Positions 25,628 through 35,358 of a DNA stretch of 64,000 nt are shown in pieces (within the stretch, counting starts at the first letter, position 1; each line of letters starts with the position of its first letter). Position numbers and translations under genes: made by a program. The stretch covers positions 124,001-188,000 of the forward strand of contig NZ_QFRJ01000007.1 of assembly GCF_003143775.1 (NCBI RefSeq), given 5' to 3'. The notes beneath the pieces are model-generated. The model saw only the letters and a program-made list of their open reading frames with translations. It had not been told where the DNA came from and made no database searches. The DNA comes from Brumimicrobium oceani. Its GTDB lineage: Bacteria; Bacteroidota; Bacteroidia; Flavobacteriales_D; Crocinitomicaceae.

Positions 25628-26565
25628 TTTTTAATCTTATAGATGTAGACCTCCTTCTTACTTGCTCTATGTATATTAGGTTGTAATTGATATGCACAGG
25701 GAATTGTGCGTAGTTTTTCGTAATGATTTAATTTGTTCTCAGAAATATAATTCTCAATTAATACTTTCAATTCTACTGAATCCGCTAATCTAATTAATTT
25801 ATTTAATCCTAAATTATCCTCATAACTGGTGATTTTCACCCCGCTAAAATGAAAAAACTCCAGCAGATCAGAATTCACGTAATACTTTTCGTCCTTCTTT
25901 GATAAACTTCTCTCATGAAAATTCCATTCTGCAATATTTCTACCCGAATTTCGAGTAATCAAGACTTTTTCATAAAAAGCAGGAACCAAATTCATGACTT
26001 TCTGATCATAAAATTGTCCTTCCAAAATTCGGTTATGACCATAATGCGTTAAGTGACTTTTCCACCATTCAATAAAACCAATAGTTGTTTCATTTATATT
26101 TAAACCTAAAAAACCTAAATTATAAGTTCCAGTATTTATTGTAGCCAATAGCAAGTGATAAATAGCTTTATTTTTAATTGGATTCAGAATATGAGGTGTA
26201 AGCATGAAATTATTTCCCTCCAACTCATTAAACAATTTATCGAAAGATTGATAAACTAAAATATCAGGATCCAAATAAACAATATTGTTAGGTTTTCTAC
26301 TTTTTACCAAAAAATCAAAGGCAAATGGTTTAATTGCTGTATTAAATTCAATAATATTATATTCTTTCAATAAAGTAGAAAACACTTCTGCAATGATTCC
26401 TATATTCTCAACTTCTACAATTGATTCATCCTTTATAAATTCAGGTTTCTTATCTGCCAGAATTATGTAGAATTCGGCGTCTTTATTGTGTTTTAAATAA
26501 CTCATTTTCAAACTTAATGCTTGAGAAAGATAGTTGGATGAGCAAATTGTAAAGGTTATGTTCAT
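25606..26565 (-). CDS. Putative glycosyltransferase (GT8-like, DPD motif)
   Basis: A 319-residue protein with a GT-A-like N-terminus (MNITFTICSSNYLSQALSLKMSYLKHN) and a NIVYLDPDILVYQSFDKLF segment in which DPD is the likely metal-binding DxD. It also has TGTYNLGFLGL and EGQFYDQKVMNLVPAFY, reminiscent of the middle part of GT8-type enzymes, and FFHFSGVK, close to the HF-G-xKPW motif. No membrane helix. Family placement is less certain than for its neighbours, but the location and DxD make a sugar transferase very likely. Confidence 0.75.
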   Translation of the reverse strand: MNITFTICSSNYLSQALSLKMSYLKHNKDAEFYIILADKKPEFIKDESIVEVENIGIIAEVFSTLLKEYNIIEFNTAIKPFAFDFLVKSRKPNNIVYLDPDILVYQSFDKLFNELEGNNFMLTPHILNPIKNKAIYHLLLATINTGTYNLGFLGLNINETTIGFIEWWKSHLTHYGHNRILEGQFYDQKVMNLVPAFYEKVLITRNSGRNIAEWNFHERSLSKKDEKYYVNSDLLEFFHFSGVKITSYEDNLGLNKLIRLADSVELKVLIENYISENKLNHYEKLRTIPCAYQLQPNIHRASKKEVYIYKIKKWLSSKK

Positions 26566-26614
26566 AAAATTTTAAATAAAATGTTTAGAATCGATAGATA
26601 CTCATGATGTGTTG

Positions 26615-28495
26615 TTAGCCTTTTCGAAGTTTATAATACCATTCGTGAAGCGCCTTATCTAGTTTTGGATAATTTTTCATCATCCACTTAACTTTTTCTA
26701 CTATAGTTAAATTAAGTTTTTTCTCCTGAATAGATGTTTTATTATTTGCTAAATCCAGATTTGAGAATTGCTCGATAATGTATTTTTTAATTGTTGGGAA
26801 ACCATCATAAACAAAGAGCAGTGTTTCTTGCATTGAAAACACATCGGAATGATCACCGTCTTTGTTACAGAATCTACCGTTTAGAATTTCTGGTGTAATA
26901 CTGTTTTTTTCGTTTTTTAATTTCGACCACGCAAAATCAATCACCTTCAGCTTATATTGATTTTTATCGTTAATTAGGATCAGATTATCTGGCTTAATAT
27001 CCCGATGTTCTATTTCGTGTTGATGCAATACTTTTAAAACATGAAAAGCATTCTCAAGAACAATATTTATGTTTTTCTTACGCCAAAAAAATCTAAAACT
27101 GTTTAATTGATTAAGTCCTATTCCATCTATAAAAGTCATTTCAACAGTGGTGTTTTTACCATCATCTTTATAACTTATCACCTTTGGAGCTATGTTGTCT
27201 TTTTCTAATAATTTAAGAAATCTATTCTCATTATTACCCAAATAACTTGAGCAGAGCTTATAAATACTATTGCTCTCTTGATTATAAAATACTTCCGTGA
27301 AATAAACGTGATCATCTTGTCTAACCAACATTGATGAAAGCCGTTTACCGTATGAATCTGTATTGATATCACTTTTCGAAAAAGTATAATTAAAGATGAC
27401 TGAGTTATCGTTTGGAATAGTGTACTTATAACCATTTTTCACCAAGAATCTATCAAGTAAAGTTTTAACATCACTTATTGCCATTAATCTAGTGTAATTA
27501 ATACCCAACGAAACGGCCAACTTCTCTAATTTAGGGTAATAATCCTCTTTGATTTCTTTCTTTTGAACATAGGCGTGGTATAATAAAGTATAAAAATAAT
27601 CCTCCTGATTTGGTACATTTATGAGTTTATTATAAGTGAGTTTATTTTTAAGAATATTATTTTGCCAATACAAATCATAATAATTATCCCCTATATGCCT
27701 AAAATCAAATGGAATATTTTCATTGGCGATTTTAATATTAAAATAAACACGATTATCTGAATTTGGATAAACTGGTGTTGCATGAGTCAAATAACGAATG
27801 AAATTAAGATTTTCAACCAACAAATCTATATCATCATGCTCCTCAAGTGTATATTCCTTAGGCAAATATTCATAATTTCTTAAAACTACATAGTCTATAG
27901 AATTGTTTAGAAGATAAAAAAACTCTTCGATCGATTTAAACCCGTCTGTACCAAGACAGTTAGTATTTAAACTTTCTTTTTGTGCTGAAAAATCTGCATT
28001 GTTTAAAAAATCGTTTGTGTTTTTCCCCAATAAAATTGTTAAATCCTTATTACTTTCAAAGGTATTATCAGAAGCATGTATTCTAAACCCACCACCTGTT
28101 TGTTCTCTTAATGCCGATTTTAAATCAAACAAATTAATATTTACATTTCGTTTACCACTAGAAGTGTCCCTCAGCTCATAAATAGGTTTTTCATCTTCTA
28201 AAACGAATAAATAAAATTCTCCCATCCCACAATGGTGAGCTTTTTGCCTTAAAATTTTTTTATATTCAATAATATTTTTACCCATTTGTGAATGGGCATA
28301 AAAACTCATTAAATTTTTCTCGAAATTTTTCTCACTCCAATTACAAGTATATTCTTTTAAAACTTTAAAACTCTGATTTAATAGTTTGTCAACTTTAGGT
28401 CTAATTTCACTTGATGCGGACCAAATAATTAATGTATGTATTTCCCTTTTCAATTGTACTTTGTGTTTTTTACTATTAGACATCCTGTAATTCAA
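26615..28495 (-). CDS. Three-domain protein: unknown N-domain, nucleotidyltransferase-like domain, protein-kinase-like domain
   Basis: A 626-residue cytoplasmic protein. Residues 1-165 form a domain I do not recognise, with conserved-looking EQTGGGFRIHASD and DLTILLG segments. Residues 190-340 resemble a nucleotidyltransferase-fold domain (DYVVLRNYEYLP, HDDIDLLVEN, and PFDFRHIG). Residues about 400-585 are kinase-like: catalytic loop HRDIKPDNLIL (H497-D499-N504) and metal motif DFAWS at 520-524 in place of DFG. The N-lobe is short and the Lys is not certain. In this polysaccharide operon it could phosphorylate or cap the glycan, as WaaP- and WbdD-type kinases do elsewhere; that is inference. 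It overlaps the upstream ABC gene by 20 bp; an alternative ATG is at 28483. Confidence 0.8.
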   Translation of the reverse strand: MNYRMSNSKKHKVQLKREIHTLIIWSASSEIRPKVDKLLNQSFKVLKEYTCNWSEKNFEKNLMSFYAHSQMGKNIIEYKKILRQKAHHCGMGEFYLFVLEDEKPIYELRDTSSGKRNVNINLFDLKSALREQTGGGFRIHASDNTFESNKDLTILLGKNTNDFLNNADFSAQKESLNTNCLGTDGFKSIEEFFYLLNNSIDYVVLRNYEYLPKEYTLEEHDDIDLLVENLNFIRYLTHATPVYPNSDNRVYFNIKIANENIPFDFRHIGDNYYDLYWQNNILKNKLTYNKLINVPNQEDYFYTLLYHAYVQKKEIKEDYYPKLEKLAVSLGINYTRLMAISDVKTLLDRFLVKNGYKYTIPNDNSVIFNYTFSKSDINTDSYGKRLSSMLVRQDDHVYFTEVFYNQESNSIYKLCSSYLGNNENRFLKLLEKDNIAPKVISYKDDGKNTTVEMTFIDGIGLNQLNSFRFFWRKKNINIVLENAFHVLKVLHQHEIEHRDIKPDNLILINDKNQYKLKVIDFAWSKLKNEKNSITPEILNGRFCNKDGDHSDVFSMQETLLFVYDGFPTIKKYIIEQFSNLDLANNKTSIQEKKLNLTIVEKVKWMMKNYPKLDKALHEWYYKLRKG

Positions 28496-30275
28496 CCATC
28501 CTTTTAAATCTTAAATTAGAATTAATTAAATCATCAAAACTTCCTTCCCCTACAATTTGTCCATTATCCATAAGGTATATCTTATCTACATTTTTAATTG
28601 TAGAAAGTCGATGTGCAATAATTAGAATTGTATATCTTCCTTTAATTTCATCAATATTAACTTGAATTTCTTTCTCTGTTTCTGAATCTAAGGCAGATGT
28701 AGCTTCATCTAAAATAAGAATATCAATGTCCTTAAATAATTCTCGAGCAATAGAAACACGTTGTTTTTGCCCCCCGCTCAAATTAACACCGCTATTCCCT
28801 AATAAAGTTTCTCCTTTATCTGGCAACCTTTCAATAAAAGACAATAAGGAAGCTTTCTTTAATGCATCTTGAAATTTATCTATATTTTCAGGTGTAGGTT
28901 CAGACCACAAGGTGACATTATTAAAAATGGAATCATTAAAAATAACAGGTTCCTGAGCTATATAACCAATTTTAGACTGATAAGAGCTAAAGTCTAATTC
29001 TTCAAATGAAATTCCATCAATATTTACTTCACCCTTATTCGCCTGTAAAAGTCCACTTATAAGATTAACTAATGTAGTTTTTCCGCTTCCACTCTCTCCA
29101 ACAAAAGCAATAGTTTGATTCTTTAAAATCTCGATATTGAGATTTTTCAAAATACCATTTGACTCTTTATAACCATAATCTACATTTTTAAAGCTTATCC
29201 GATCTTTAAAGCTATTAAAGATATGAATACCCTTTTGATCTGAATTTTCTAACAACTCCTTCTCAATGGTTATAATGTTTTTCAACGAACCTGAGACTGA
29301 TAGAAAATCGTTGTAGGAATTTTGAAATGACATTAAAGATGAAAGTGCTCTATAAAAAAACAATAAACTAATTAGAATACTAGCAACTCCACCTCCTATT
29401 AATTCAACTTGAAGAAGCACCACTAAACAAACTACACCCACCGCCAGGGGTTCTTTGATGGCTGTTACAGCTGCTCCAAGAAAGCCAATTTGCCTGTTGT
29501 TCCCCTCAACAACAGATATTTTCTTTTTAAGTTTCGAAGCATAGGCTTGCAAGTAACCTGTAGCTTTTAAGTATTTGAAGTTATAAATATACTCCATAGC
29601 CGCTCCAGTATAAGTATTTGCAGAGTGAGTAAATTCGTTTGATTTTTGTTCGGTTTTTTTAAAAAATAGTCTAAACAAAAAACTAGTCCCTGCTCCTCCT
29701 ACACATACAAGCAACCCAAATTTCCAATCAATTAAAAACACAAAGGTTGTATAAACAACAACTAATATTAAATTTTGAATACTATCCAAATAACCTTTAT
29801 AAGCGATTCCAACACGTGATATTTCAGCTGTAAAAGCATTTTGTATTCTACCTACATCAGCTGAAACAAAATGTTTATAAGAATATTTTGTAAATAAGTC
29901 TGTTAATTTAAAACGTAAAGATGATATGAATATTTGTTGAATTTTAACATTATATCGTAAACTATAAAATGAAATAATTCCTTTTAGAATGAAAAATAAA
30001 AACATAAGTAAAAGTGCAATACGAATATTCAACTCTAAACCGACGCCTTCTAAAGTGCTTATTATGAAACCCATACCTCCAAGATTGTCTGCTGTATGAT
30101 TCGAAACGCCGTCTGTCATTTGAAGCAATGGCAGAAACATAATCAAGCCAAGTCCATCTAGCACACCTATCAAAATACTCAAAAAAAGCATAACAAATAT
30201 TCTATGACTAAGGTAACCATAGAAATAAGCAAAAGAAGAGAAATACTTTTTTATAAAGTTTTTAATGGTTTTCAT
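28476..30275 (-). CDS. ABC exporter, fused permease/ATPase (MsbA-like)
   Basis: A 599-residue half-transporter. Residues about 20-320 hold six membrane helices; residues 360-599 the ATPase with Walker A GESGSGKTT, Q-loop IGYIAQEPV, signature NLSGGQKQR, Walker B DILILDEATSALD and H-loop IIAHRLS. Similar fused exporters flip lipid-linked oligosaccharides (PglK/MsbA type). It is the first gene of the eight-gene minus-strand operon, whose promoter must lie in the short gap to the divergent gene at 30389. With glycosyltransferases downstream, a lipid-linked glycan is the likely cargo, possibly in place of or beside the Wzm system. Confidence 0.92.
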   Translation of the reverse strand: MKTIKNFIKKYFSSFAYFYGYLSHRIFVMLFLSILIGVLDGLGLIMFLPLLQMTDGVSNHTADNLGGMGFIISTLEGVGLELNIRIALLLMFLFFILKGIISFYSLRYNVKIQQIFISSLRFKLTDLFTKYSYKHFVSADVGRIQNAFTAEISRVGIAYKGYLDSIQNLILVVVYTTFVFLIDWKFGLLVCVGGAGTSFLFRLFFKKTEQKSNEFTHSANTYTGAAMEYIYNFKYLKATGYLQAYASKLKKKISVVEGNNRQIGFLGAAVTAIKEPLAVGVVCLVVLLQVELIGGGVASILISLLFFYRALSSLMSFQNSYNDFLSVSGSLKNIITIEKELLENSDQKGIHIFNSFKDRISFKNVDYGYKESNGILKNLNIEILKNQTIAFVGESGSGKTTLVNLISGLLQANKGEVNIDGISFEELDFSSYQSKIGYIAQEPVIFNDSIFNNVTLWSEPTPENIDKFQDALKKASLLSFIERLPDKGETLLGNSGVNLSGGQKQRVSIARELFKDIDILILDEATSALDSETEKEIQVNIDEIKGRYTILIIAHRLSTIKNVDKIYLMDNGQIVGEGSFDDLINSNLRFKRMVELQDV

Positions 30276-30388
30276 TTGTGCAAGGTATAAGCAGTTCCAA
30301 ATGTAAGGAATTAATAAAACATGAGAGCAGTTATAAGGTTTGTTTTCATCCTTTTCTCTATTTTTGTTTTAAATTCATCTTACCAAGT

Positions 30389-33300
30389 ATGTCAAATATC
30401 AAAATAATAGTACTTTTTTTCATTACCTTCATTAGTACTTTATCCTTAACACAAGGTTTGCTGGTTTATCCAAAAGATAGTACAGTCTATAATAAAACAG
30501 AAATCCAATTGGAATGGAACGGCAATGTAGGAGCCAATAGTTATCATTTGCAGGTTTCAGATAATCTCAATTTTATTAACCTAGTTGTAAATAATAATTC
30601 TTTAACATCTCTTTCTTACTTAGCTCAAAACTTCATACCTAATAATATTTATTATTGGAGGATAAAGCCTAATAATGGAACTTGGTCAAATACTTATTCA
30701 TTTACCTTAATAGACTTTACAACATGGTCAGAACTTGAGTTTATTTTGGATCCTGATAGTGTATTATTGGATGCTAATGGAAGAGTTGAAAAATGGAAGG
30801 ATTTATCTGCAAACGGGTATATTTTCAAGCAAGTAGATCTAAGTAAAAGACCTATTCAAAACTCAAATCCAAATTTAGGCAATCACAAAACACTTAGTTT
30901 TAATGCCGACAATGAAGAATATTTATCTGAAGTTAACTTGTCTCACTTAAACGAAGGAGAGATTTTTAGTCTAGTTAAACGGAGTATTATGCCTGTTACT
31001 GTAAAAACACATTCAGGTCTTTGGCTCTTTGGAGGAGGCCAGCCCAATCCATGGTATCCAAAATGGTCGGATAATAATCTGTATCCGACTTTTGGTAGAA
31101 ACATTAGGTTTACAATTACAAATCATTCTAGTTCTGTAGAACTTGATAAGTATCATATTATAAATATGAGTTCAAATCAGTCTTTTAATTTAAAAATTAA
31201 CCATAGTTTCGAATACACTTCAAGTAATGGCTCAGTATCCTTTCGACCAAATTCTTATTTAGGAAAATCTAAAGACGACTATTATTTGGATGGTGAAATT
31301 GGACAAACCTTATTATTCAATACTGTATTGAATGATAGTTTAGAAAGATTGGTTAGAACATTTTTATATAATAAATATGCTCCTCCAGTCAACCTAGGCA
31401 GAGATATTTCTCACTCAATATGTGATTCAATAATATATGCGGGAAAAAACTTTAAATCTTACCTCTGGTCAGACGGTTCTGATGCCGATAGTTTAATTAT
31501 TCAAACCTCAGGAATTTACTGGGTGGAAGTAACCGACATCTTCGGAAATACCTCTCGGGATACTATTTATGTAGAAAGAAATATACCACAATACCCAACA
31601 ACCCAACTCTACTGCCAAAACGATTCCATCATTTGGAACACCAACCTCGCTCAACATTATTCCTACCTCTGGTCTGATGGTTCAACAGCAGACACCCTAG
31701 AAATAGATTCTCCAGGAGATTATTATGTAACCGTTACAGATACCAACGGCTGCATCTTCAAATCCGACACTTTAACATTCGCCGAAGATCCTTTTTCAAC
31801 ATTAGCCACCCTAGGCCCAGACCTCAGCCTCTGCTCAGGAAACAACATCGCCCTAACAGCCGGCGCAACTTCTGCCACCAACTACCTTTGGAACACCAAC
31901 GAAACAACTCCAGAAATCACCATTACCACCTCCGGAACTTACTCCGTAATCGTGCAAAACGCCAACGGTTGCGAAGTCAAAGACACCATAAACGTGACCA
32001 TTTTAGGAGACGCACCAATCATAAATGCACAACTTCCAAGCATAACTTGCGTAGCAGAAGATTTCAACTACCAAGACCTTTCCACCACAACCGATGGTTC
32101 CACAATCATAGGTTGGGATTGGGATTTTGGTAATGGCACAACATCATTGCTCAACCAAGGAAATCATGCTTATTCGGCAGGTGGGATTTATGATGTAGAA
32201 TTAACAGTAGAAACTTCGGTGGGATGTTTTAACGACCAAACATTTACCATTGAAGTGAAGGAAAATCCTATTTTAACTTATGCGACTTCTAATCAATGTC
32301 AGGATGAAAGCATACAATTTAATGGAGGGCAAATGAGTCCGCAGACCATAACAAATTGGGAATGGAATTTTGATGATCCTGCAAGTGGAACGGACAATAC
32401 AGCTAATGGACAAAATGTGGCGCATAGCTATAATGCATTCGGAGATTATGATGTAATGTTGATTGGAACAGATGTTTTTGGATGTGTGGATACTTTGATT
32501 CAAACAAAAACTATCGAACCCACTCCTGTTGCTGACTTTTCATTTACTGAAGTTTGTGAAGGAAATACAGTGACATTTCAAAATAATTCTACTGTAAGTT
32601 CACCGTCGGTAATTAGCGCAAATCAATGGAGCTTTGGAGATGGAACGAATTCAAATCAAAGCAATCCGCAAAAACCTTATAGTTTATACGGCACTTATAC
32701 CGTTGATTTAACAACTTCGGCAAATAACGGTTGTAGTCACAGCATAAGTAAGGACATTAAAATTCATGCAACGCCACAAGTCCAGTTTTCAATGAATCAG
32801 GCATGTGCAGGAATTGAAACATCATTTGAAGACAATTCTTTTGTTCCAGATGGTAGTGTGGCGCAAGTCAATTGGAAGTTTGGAAATGAGACACCAATGA
32901 GTGGATTTGACATTACCAAAAACTTCACGAATAGCGGAAATTACACACTGGAGCAAACGGTGAGTTCAGGTTTTGGCTGTATTAATTCGGCGGTTTCAAC
33001 CATAACGATTAATCCATATTTGAATGCAGATTTCATTTTCACACCTAATGCATTTATCGCAGAATATCCTATTGCTTTTGAGAGTACAAGTTCAGGTGAA
33101 AATGCCTATTTATGGAGTTTTGGAAACATTGCCAATTCAACACTAGCAGATACGAGTATAACTTTTGAAGAATATTTAATCGGAACAGAACAAACAGTTG
33201 AGCTGCGCGTAGAAAATCAATGGAATTGTTCAGACAGTATCAGTGTTAAGTTACCCGTTTTAGAACAACGAACAGATTTAGAAATATCTCAAATCTTTAG

Positions 33301-33865
33301 TCAAGACATCAATGGATTCTTAACAATCGGTGTTCGATTAAAAAACATTGGAAGCACACCAATTTCAGAAGTAGATTTGGTGTTGAACAGTCCAAGTACT
33401 GGTTTTATAAAGGAAACTTGGGTTGGAATGTTACAAGCGGATGAAGAAGAAATCTATATTTTCTCAGCATCGCCAAGCGCTCAAACCACAGTTGAAGATT
33501 CTTTACAAAACTTCTTATGTATTGCAGGAACAATTGTTCTTCCGGCACAGTTTATAGAAGAAGACATCAGCAATAATGAGGTATGTAAAACAATGTCAGA
33601 AAATCAGACAGTAATTGTTTTCCCGTATCCAAATCCAGTAAAAGATGAGTTGACTGTTAAAGTGGTGATGCCTAAAAAAGGAGTGGTTGCTTTAAATGTT
33701 TATGATAGTTATGGAAAGATCATCTATACAATAACAGAAAAACAAGAATTGGAAAAAGGTTTGACAATTTTCACTGTAGAAACCGGAACTTGGTCGAATG
33801 GGAGTTATACTATTGTTTATGAAGGTGAAGGGGAGGTGCCGAGTGTTGGGTTTGTTAAATTATAA
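30389..33865 (+). CDS. Large secreted multidomain protein (LamG-like, PKD repeats, T9SS sorting domain)
   Basis: Start placed at 30389, where MSNIKIIVLFFITFISTLSLTQ gives a signal peptide; an in-frame ATG at 30278 lacks one. The 1158-residue product has an FN3-like domain (about 25-110), a concanavalin/LamG-like domain (about 115-345, WSELEFILDPDSV, SFNADNEEYLSEV), two or three Ig/SprB-like repeats (YLWSDGS...GIYWVEVTD; YLWSDGSTADTLE; YLWNTNETTPEITI), four PKD-like repeats (WDWDFGNGT, WEWNFDDP, NQWSFGDGT, VNWKFGNE), and a type A T9SS tail (YPNPVKDELTVK to end). Likely a cell-surface adhesin or matrix protein. Base composition changes abruptly inside the gene, with C-ending codons at about 31590-32100. 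Confidence 0.88.
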   Translation: MSNIKIIVLFFITFISTLSLTQGLLVYPKDSTVYNKTEIQLEWNGNVGANSYHLQVSDNLNFINLVVNNNSLTSLSYLAQNFIPNNIYYWRIKPNNGTWSNTYSFTLIDFTTWSELEFILDPDSVLLDANGRVEKWKDLSANGYIFKQVDLSKRPIQNSNPNLGNHKTLSFNADNEEYLSEVNLSHLNEGEIFSLVKRSIMPVTVKTHSGLWLFGGGQPNPWYPKWSDNNLYPTFGRNIRFTITNHSSSVELDKYHIINMSSNQSFNLKINHSFEYTSSNGSVSFRPNSYLGKSKDDYYLDGEIGQTLLFNTVLNDSLERLVRTFLYNKYAPPVNLGRDISHSICDSIIYAGKNFKSYLWSDGSDADSLIIQTSGIYWVEVTDIFGNTSRDTIYVERNIPQYPTTQLYCQNDSIIWNTNLAQHYSYLWSDGSTADTLEIDSPGDYYVTVTDTNGCIFKSDTLTFAEDPFSTLATLGPDLSLCSGNNIALTAGATSATNYLWNTNETTPEITITTSGTYSVIVQNANGCEVKDTINVTILGDAPIINAQLPSITCVAEDFNYQDLSTTTDGSTIIGWDWDFGNGTTSLLNQGNHAYSAGGIYDVELTVETSVGCFNDQTFTIEVKENPILTYATSNQCQDESIQFNGGQMSPQTITNWEWNFDDPASGTDNTANGQNVAHSYNAFGDYDVMLIGTDVFGCVDTLIQTKTIEPTPVADFSFTEVCEGNTVTFQNNSTVSSPSVISANQWSFGDGTNSNQSNPQKPYSLYGTYTVDLTTSANNGCSHSISKDIKIHATPQVQFSMNQACAGIETSFEDNSFVPDGSVAQVNWKFGNETPMSGFDITKNFTNSGNYTLEQTVSSGFGCINSAVSTITINPYLNADFIFTPNAFIAEYPIAFESTSSGENAYLWSFGNIANSTLADTSITFEEYLIGTEQTVELRVENQWNCSDSISVKLPVLEQRTDLEISQIFSQDINGFLTIGVRLKNIGSTPISEVDLVLNSPSTGFIKETWVGMLQADEEEIYIFSASPSAQTTVEDSLQNFLCIAGTIVLPAQFIEEDISNNEVCKTMSENQTVIVFPYPNPVKDELTVKVVMPKKGVVALNVYDSYGKIIYTITEKQELEKGLTIFTVETGTWSNGSYTIVYEGEGEVPSVGFVKL

Positions 33866-33935
33866 TGTTTAATGGTTAATTATTAATGTTTAACGTGGGT
33901 TGGTGATGAATTTCAACTGCGTTAAAATTGAGGTT
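33863..33935. repeat. Partial TTAATGTTTAA element with decayed hairpin
   Basis: Begins at the stop codon of the PKD protein gene: TAATGTTTAATGG, then TTAATTATTAATGTTTAACG, followed by AATTTCAACTGCGTTAAAATT, the interior hairpin with one unpaired position. The TTGCGCTG core is absent. Confidence 0.55.
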
Positions 33936-34446
33936 TTGTGGGCTTTTGGAGTGGGGTTTCATTTCAATTTCACTTTTAGAAAAAAATAGGCATAATAAAG
34001 ATCCTTCAATCGGAAAATCATAGATTTTCTCGATTTTCAGGATGACAGGTACAGAGAGAGATATAATCAAAACGAGGTGGGTAAAATGATGGCGCGCAGG
34101 GCAATCATTTTACCCACCTCGTTTTGACCCCAAACCATACCAAACTGTCATCCTGAAGTAAAACTCTAAAAACGAGTTTTTAAGTTTTGCGAAGGATCTT
34201 TACGGAGTCTTTTGGCATTTTCGATCACATAAAAACTAAAATCGGAGCATGTATAACTACATAGAGAGTCTTACTCCCGAATATATCCCTAAAGTTTTAT
34301 TGACTTTAAGTGCAAACCATCTTCAATTTTCTATATTTGTAAATTGACATTTGACTGCTTTTGGTTTCTAATAAATGCTTAATCTTTGGAGTTTTAAATG
34401 GCTTTAATCGTTTATAAAATATAAATCTCATACCCCTAATAAAATT
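33866..34446. other. Intergenic region dominated by repeats
   Basis: Contains the partial element at 33863-33935, the 265-bp direct repeat copy 1 (33975-34239), and about 200 bp of AT-rich sequence upstream of the methyltransferase, with a TATATTTG (34332-34339) that fits the -7 consensus. No coding sequence is supported. Confidence 0.6.
33975..34239. repeat. 265-bp nested-palindrome element, copy 1
   Basis: Three concentric perfect inverted repeats: AAAGATCCTTC (33997-34007 with 34191-34201), TCAGGATGACAG (34037-34048 with 34145-34156), and a central 24-bp stem (34067-34090 with 34104-34127) with a 13-nt loop. Side hairpins GAAAATC-ATA-GATTTTC (34013-34029 area) and AAACTC/GAGTTT (near 34161-34178) fill the gaps between tiers. 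Copy 2 lies 1450 bp downstream in the same orientation. Confidence 0.88.
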
Positions 34447-35358
34447 ATGAAATACAACTTTAAAGAAATTACCGTTTGTGAAATGTGTGGTGACAAAACA
34501 GAGAACCATAAAATTCTGGGTCAACGGTTAAATAAAACTCAAGGATACAAACCAAAGAGTAAAACAGGAATTTCTGTTGGAATTGTAAAATGTACAAATT
34601 GTAATCTAATTTATTCTAATCCTCAACCTATTCCTTTTGACCTTCAAGACCACTATGGAACTCCACCAGAAGAGTATTGGAAAGAAGATTATTTTGAATG
34701 GAAGCCAACCTATTTCAAACCACAAATTGAAGAAGCTTCAGAACTTATCAGTTTTAAGAAAGGCATGAAATCACTTGATATTGGAGCTGGGCTAGGTAAG
34801 TCTATGCTTTCAATGCAACATAAAGGATTTGATGTTCATGGCCTAGAACCTTCAATTCCGTTTTATGAAAGAGCTATCTCTAAAATGGGAATAGACAAAG
34901 AAAAATTAAAATTAGGATCAATTGAAGAATTAGATTATGAAAAAAACACTTTTGACTTCATCACATTTGGGGCTGTATTCGAACACCTCTATGAACCATC
35001 TAAATGTTTAGAAAAAGCACTAGGTTGGCTAAAACCAAACGGTATTATCCAGATTGAAGTTCCTTCCTCAAAATGGTTAATGCCAAAATTTATGAACTTT
35101 TACTTTAAGCTGATTGGTACTAATTATGTGACAAACTTAAGTCCAATGCATACTCCTTTTCACTTGCATGAATTCGATTTAAAATCTTTTACAGAACTAT
35201 CTAACAAACTCAATTTCAGTATTGAAAAACACCGTTATGAAGTATGTTCGATATACTACATGCCGAAATTCCTGCATGGTCCACTGAAAAGTTATATGAA
35301 AGCTACTGATAAGGGAATGCAATTGACGGTTTATCTAAGGAAAGGGGATGGACTTTAG
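34447..35358 (+). CDS. Class I SAM methyltransferase with N-terminal zinc-ribbon-like segment
   Basis: A 303-residue protein. The N-terminus has two Cys pairs (CEMCGDK near residue 11 and CTNCNLIYSNPQ near residue 53), a metal-binding layout common in sugar and small-molecule methyltransferases of this type. The SAM domain follows: MKSLDIGAGLGKSMLSM (motif I), VHGLEPS, and FDFITFGAVFEHLYEPSKCLEKALGWLKPNGIIQIEVP (motifs II-III). The target is unknown; a glycan or lipid is plausible given the nearby cluster. The gene lies by itself between two direct copies of a 265-bp nested palindrome. Confidence 0.86.
   Translation: MKYNFKEITVCEMCGDKTENHKILGQRLNKTQGYKPKSKTGISVGIVKCTNCNLIYSNPQPIPFDLQDHYGTPPEEYWKEDYFEWKPTYFKPQIEEASELISFKKGMKSLDIGAGLGKSMLSMQHKGFDVHGLEPSIPFYERAISKMGIDKEKLKLGSIEELDYEKNTFDFITFGAVFEHLYEPSKCLEKALGWLKPNGIIQIEVPSSKWLMPKFMNFYFKLIGTNYVTNLSPMHTPFHLHEFDLKSFTELSNKLNFSIEKHRYEVCSIYYMPKFLHGPLKSYMKATDKGMQLTVYLRKGDGL

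Noticed and set aside
34447-35358. Composite transposon carrying the methyltransferase
   Set aside because: The flanking repeats contain no transposase and are in direct orientation; no target-site duplication was recognised. Reported instead as a possible recombination cassette.
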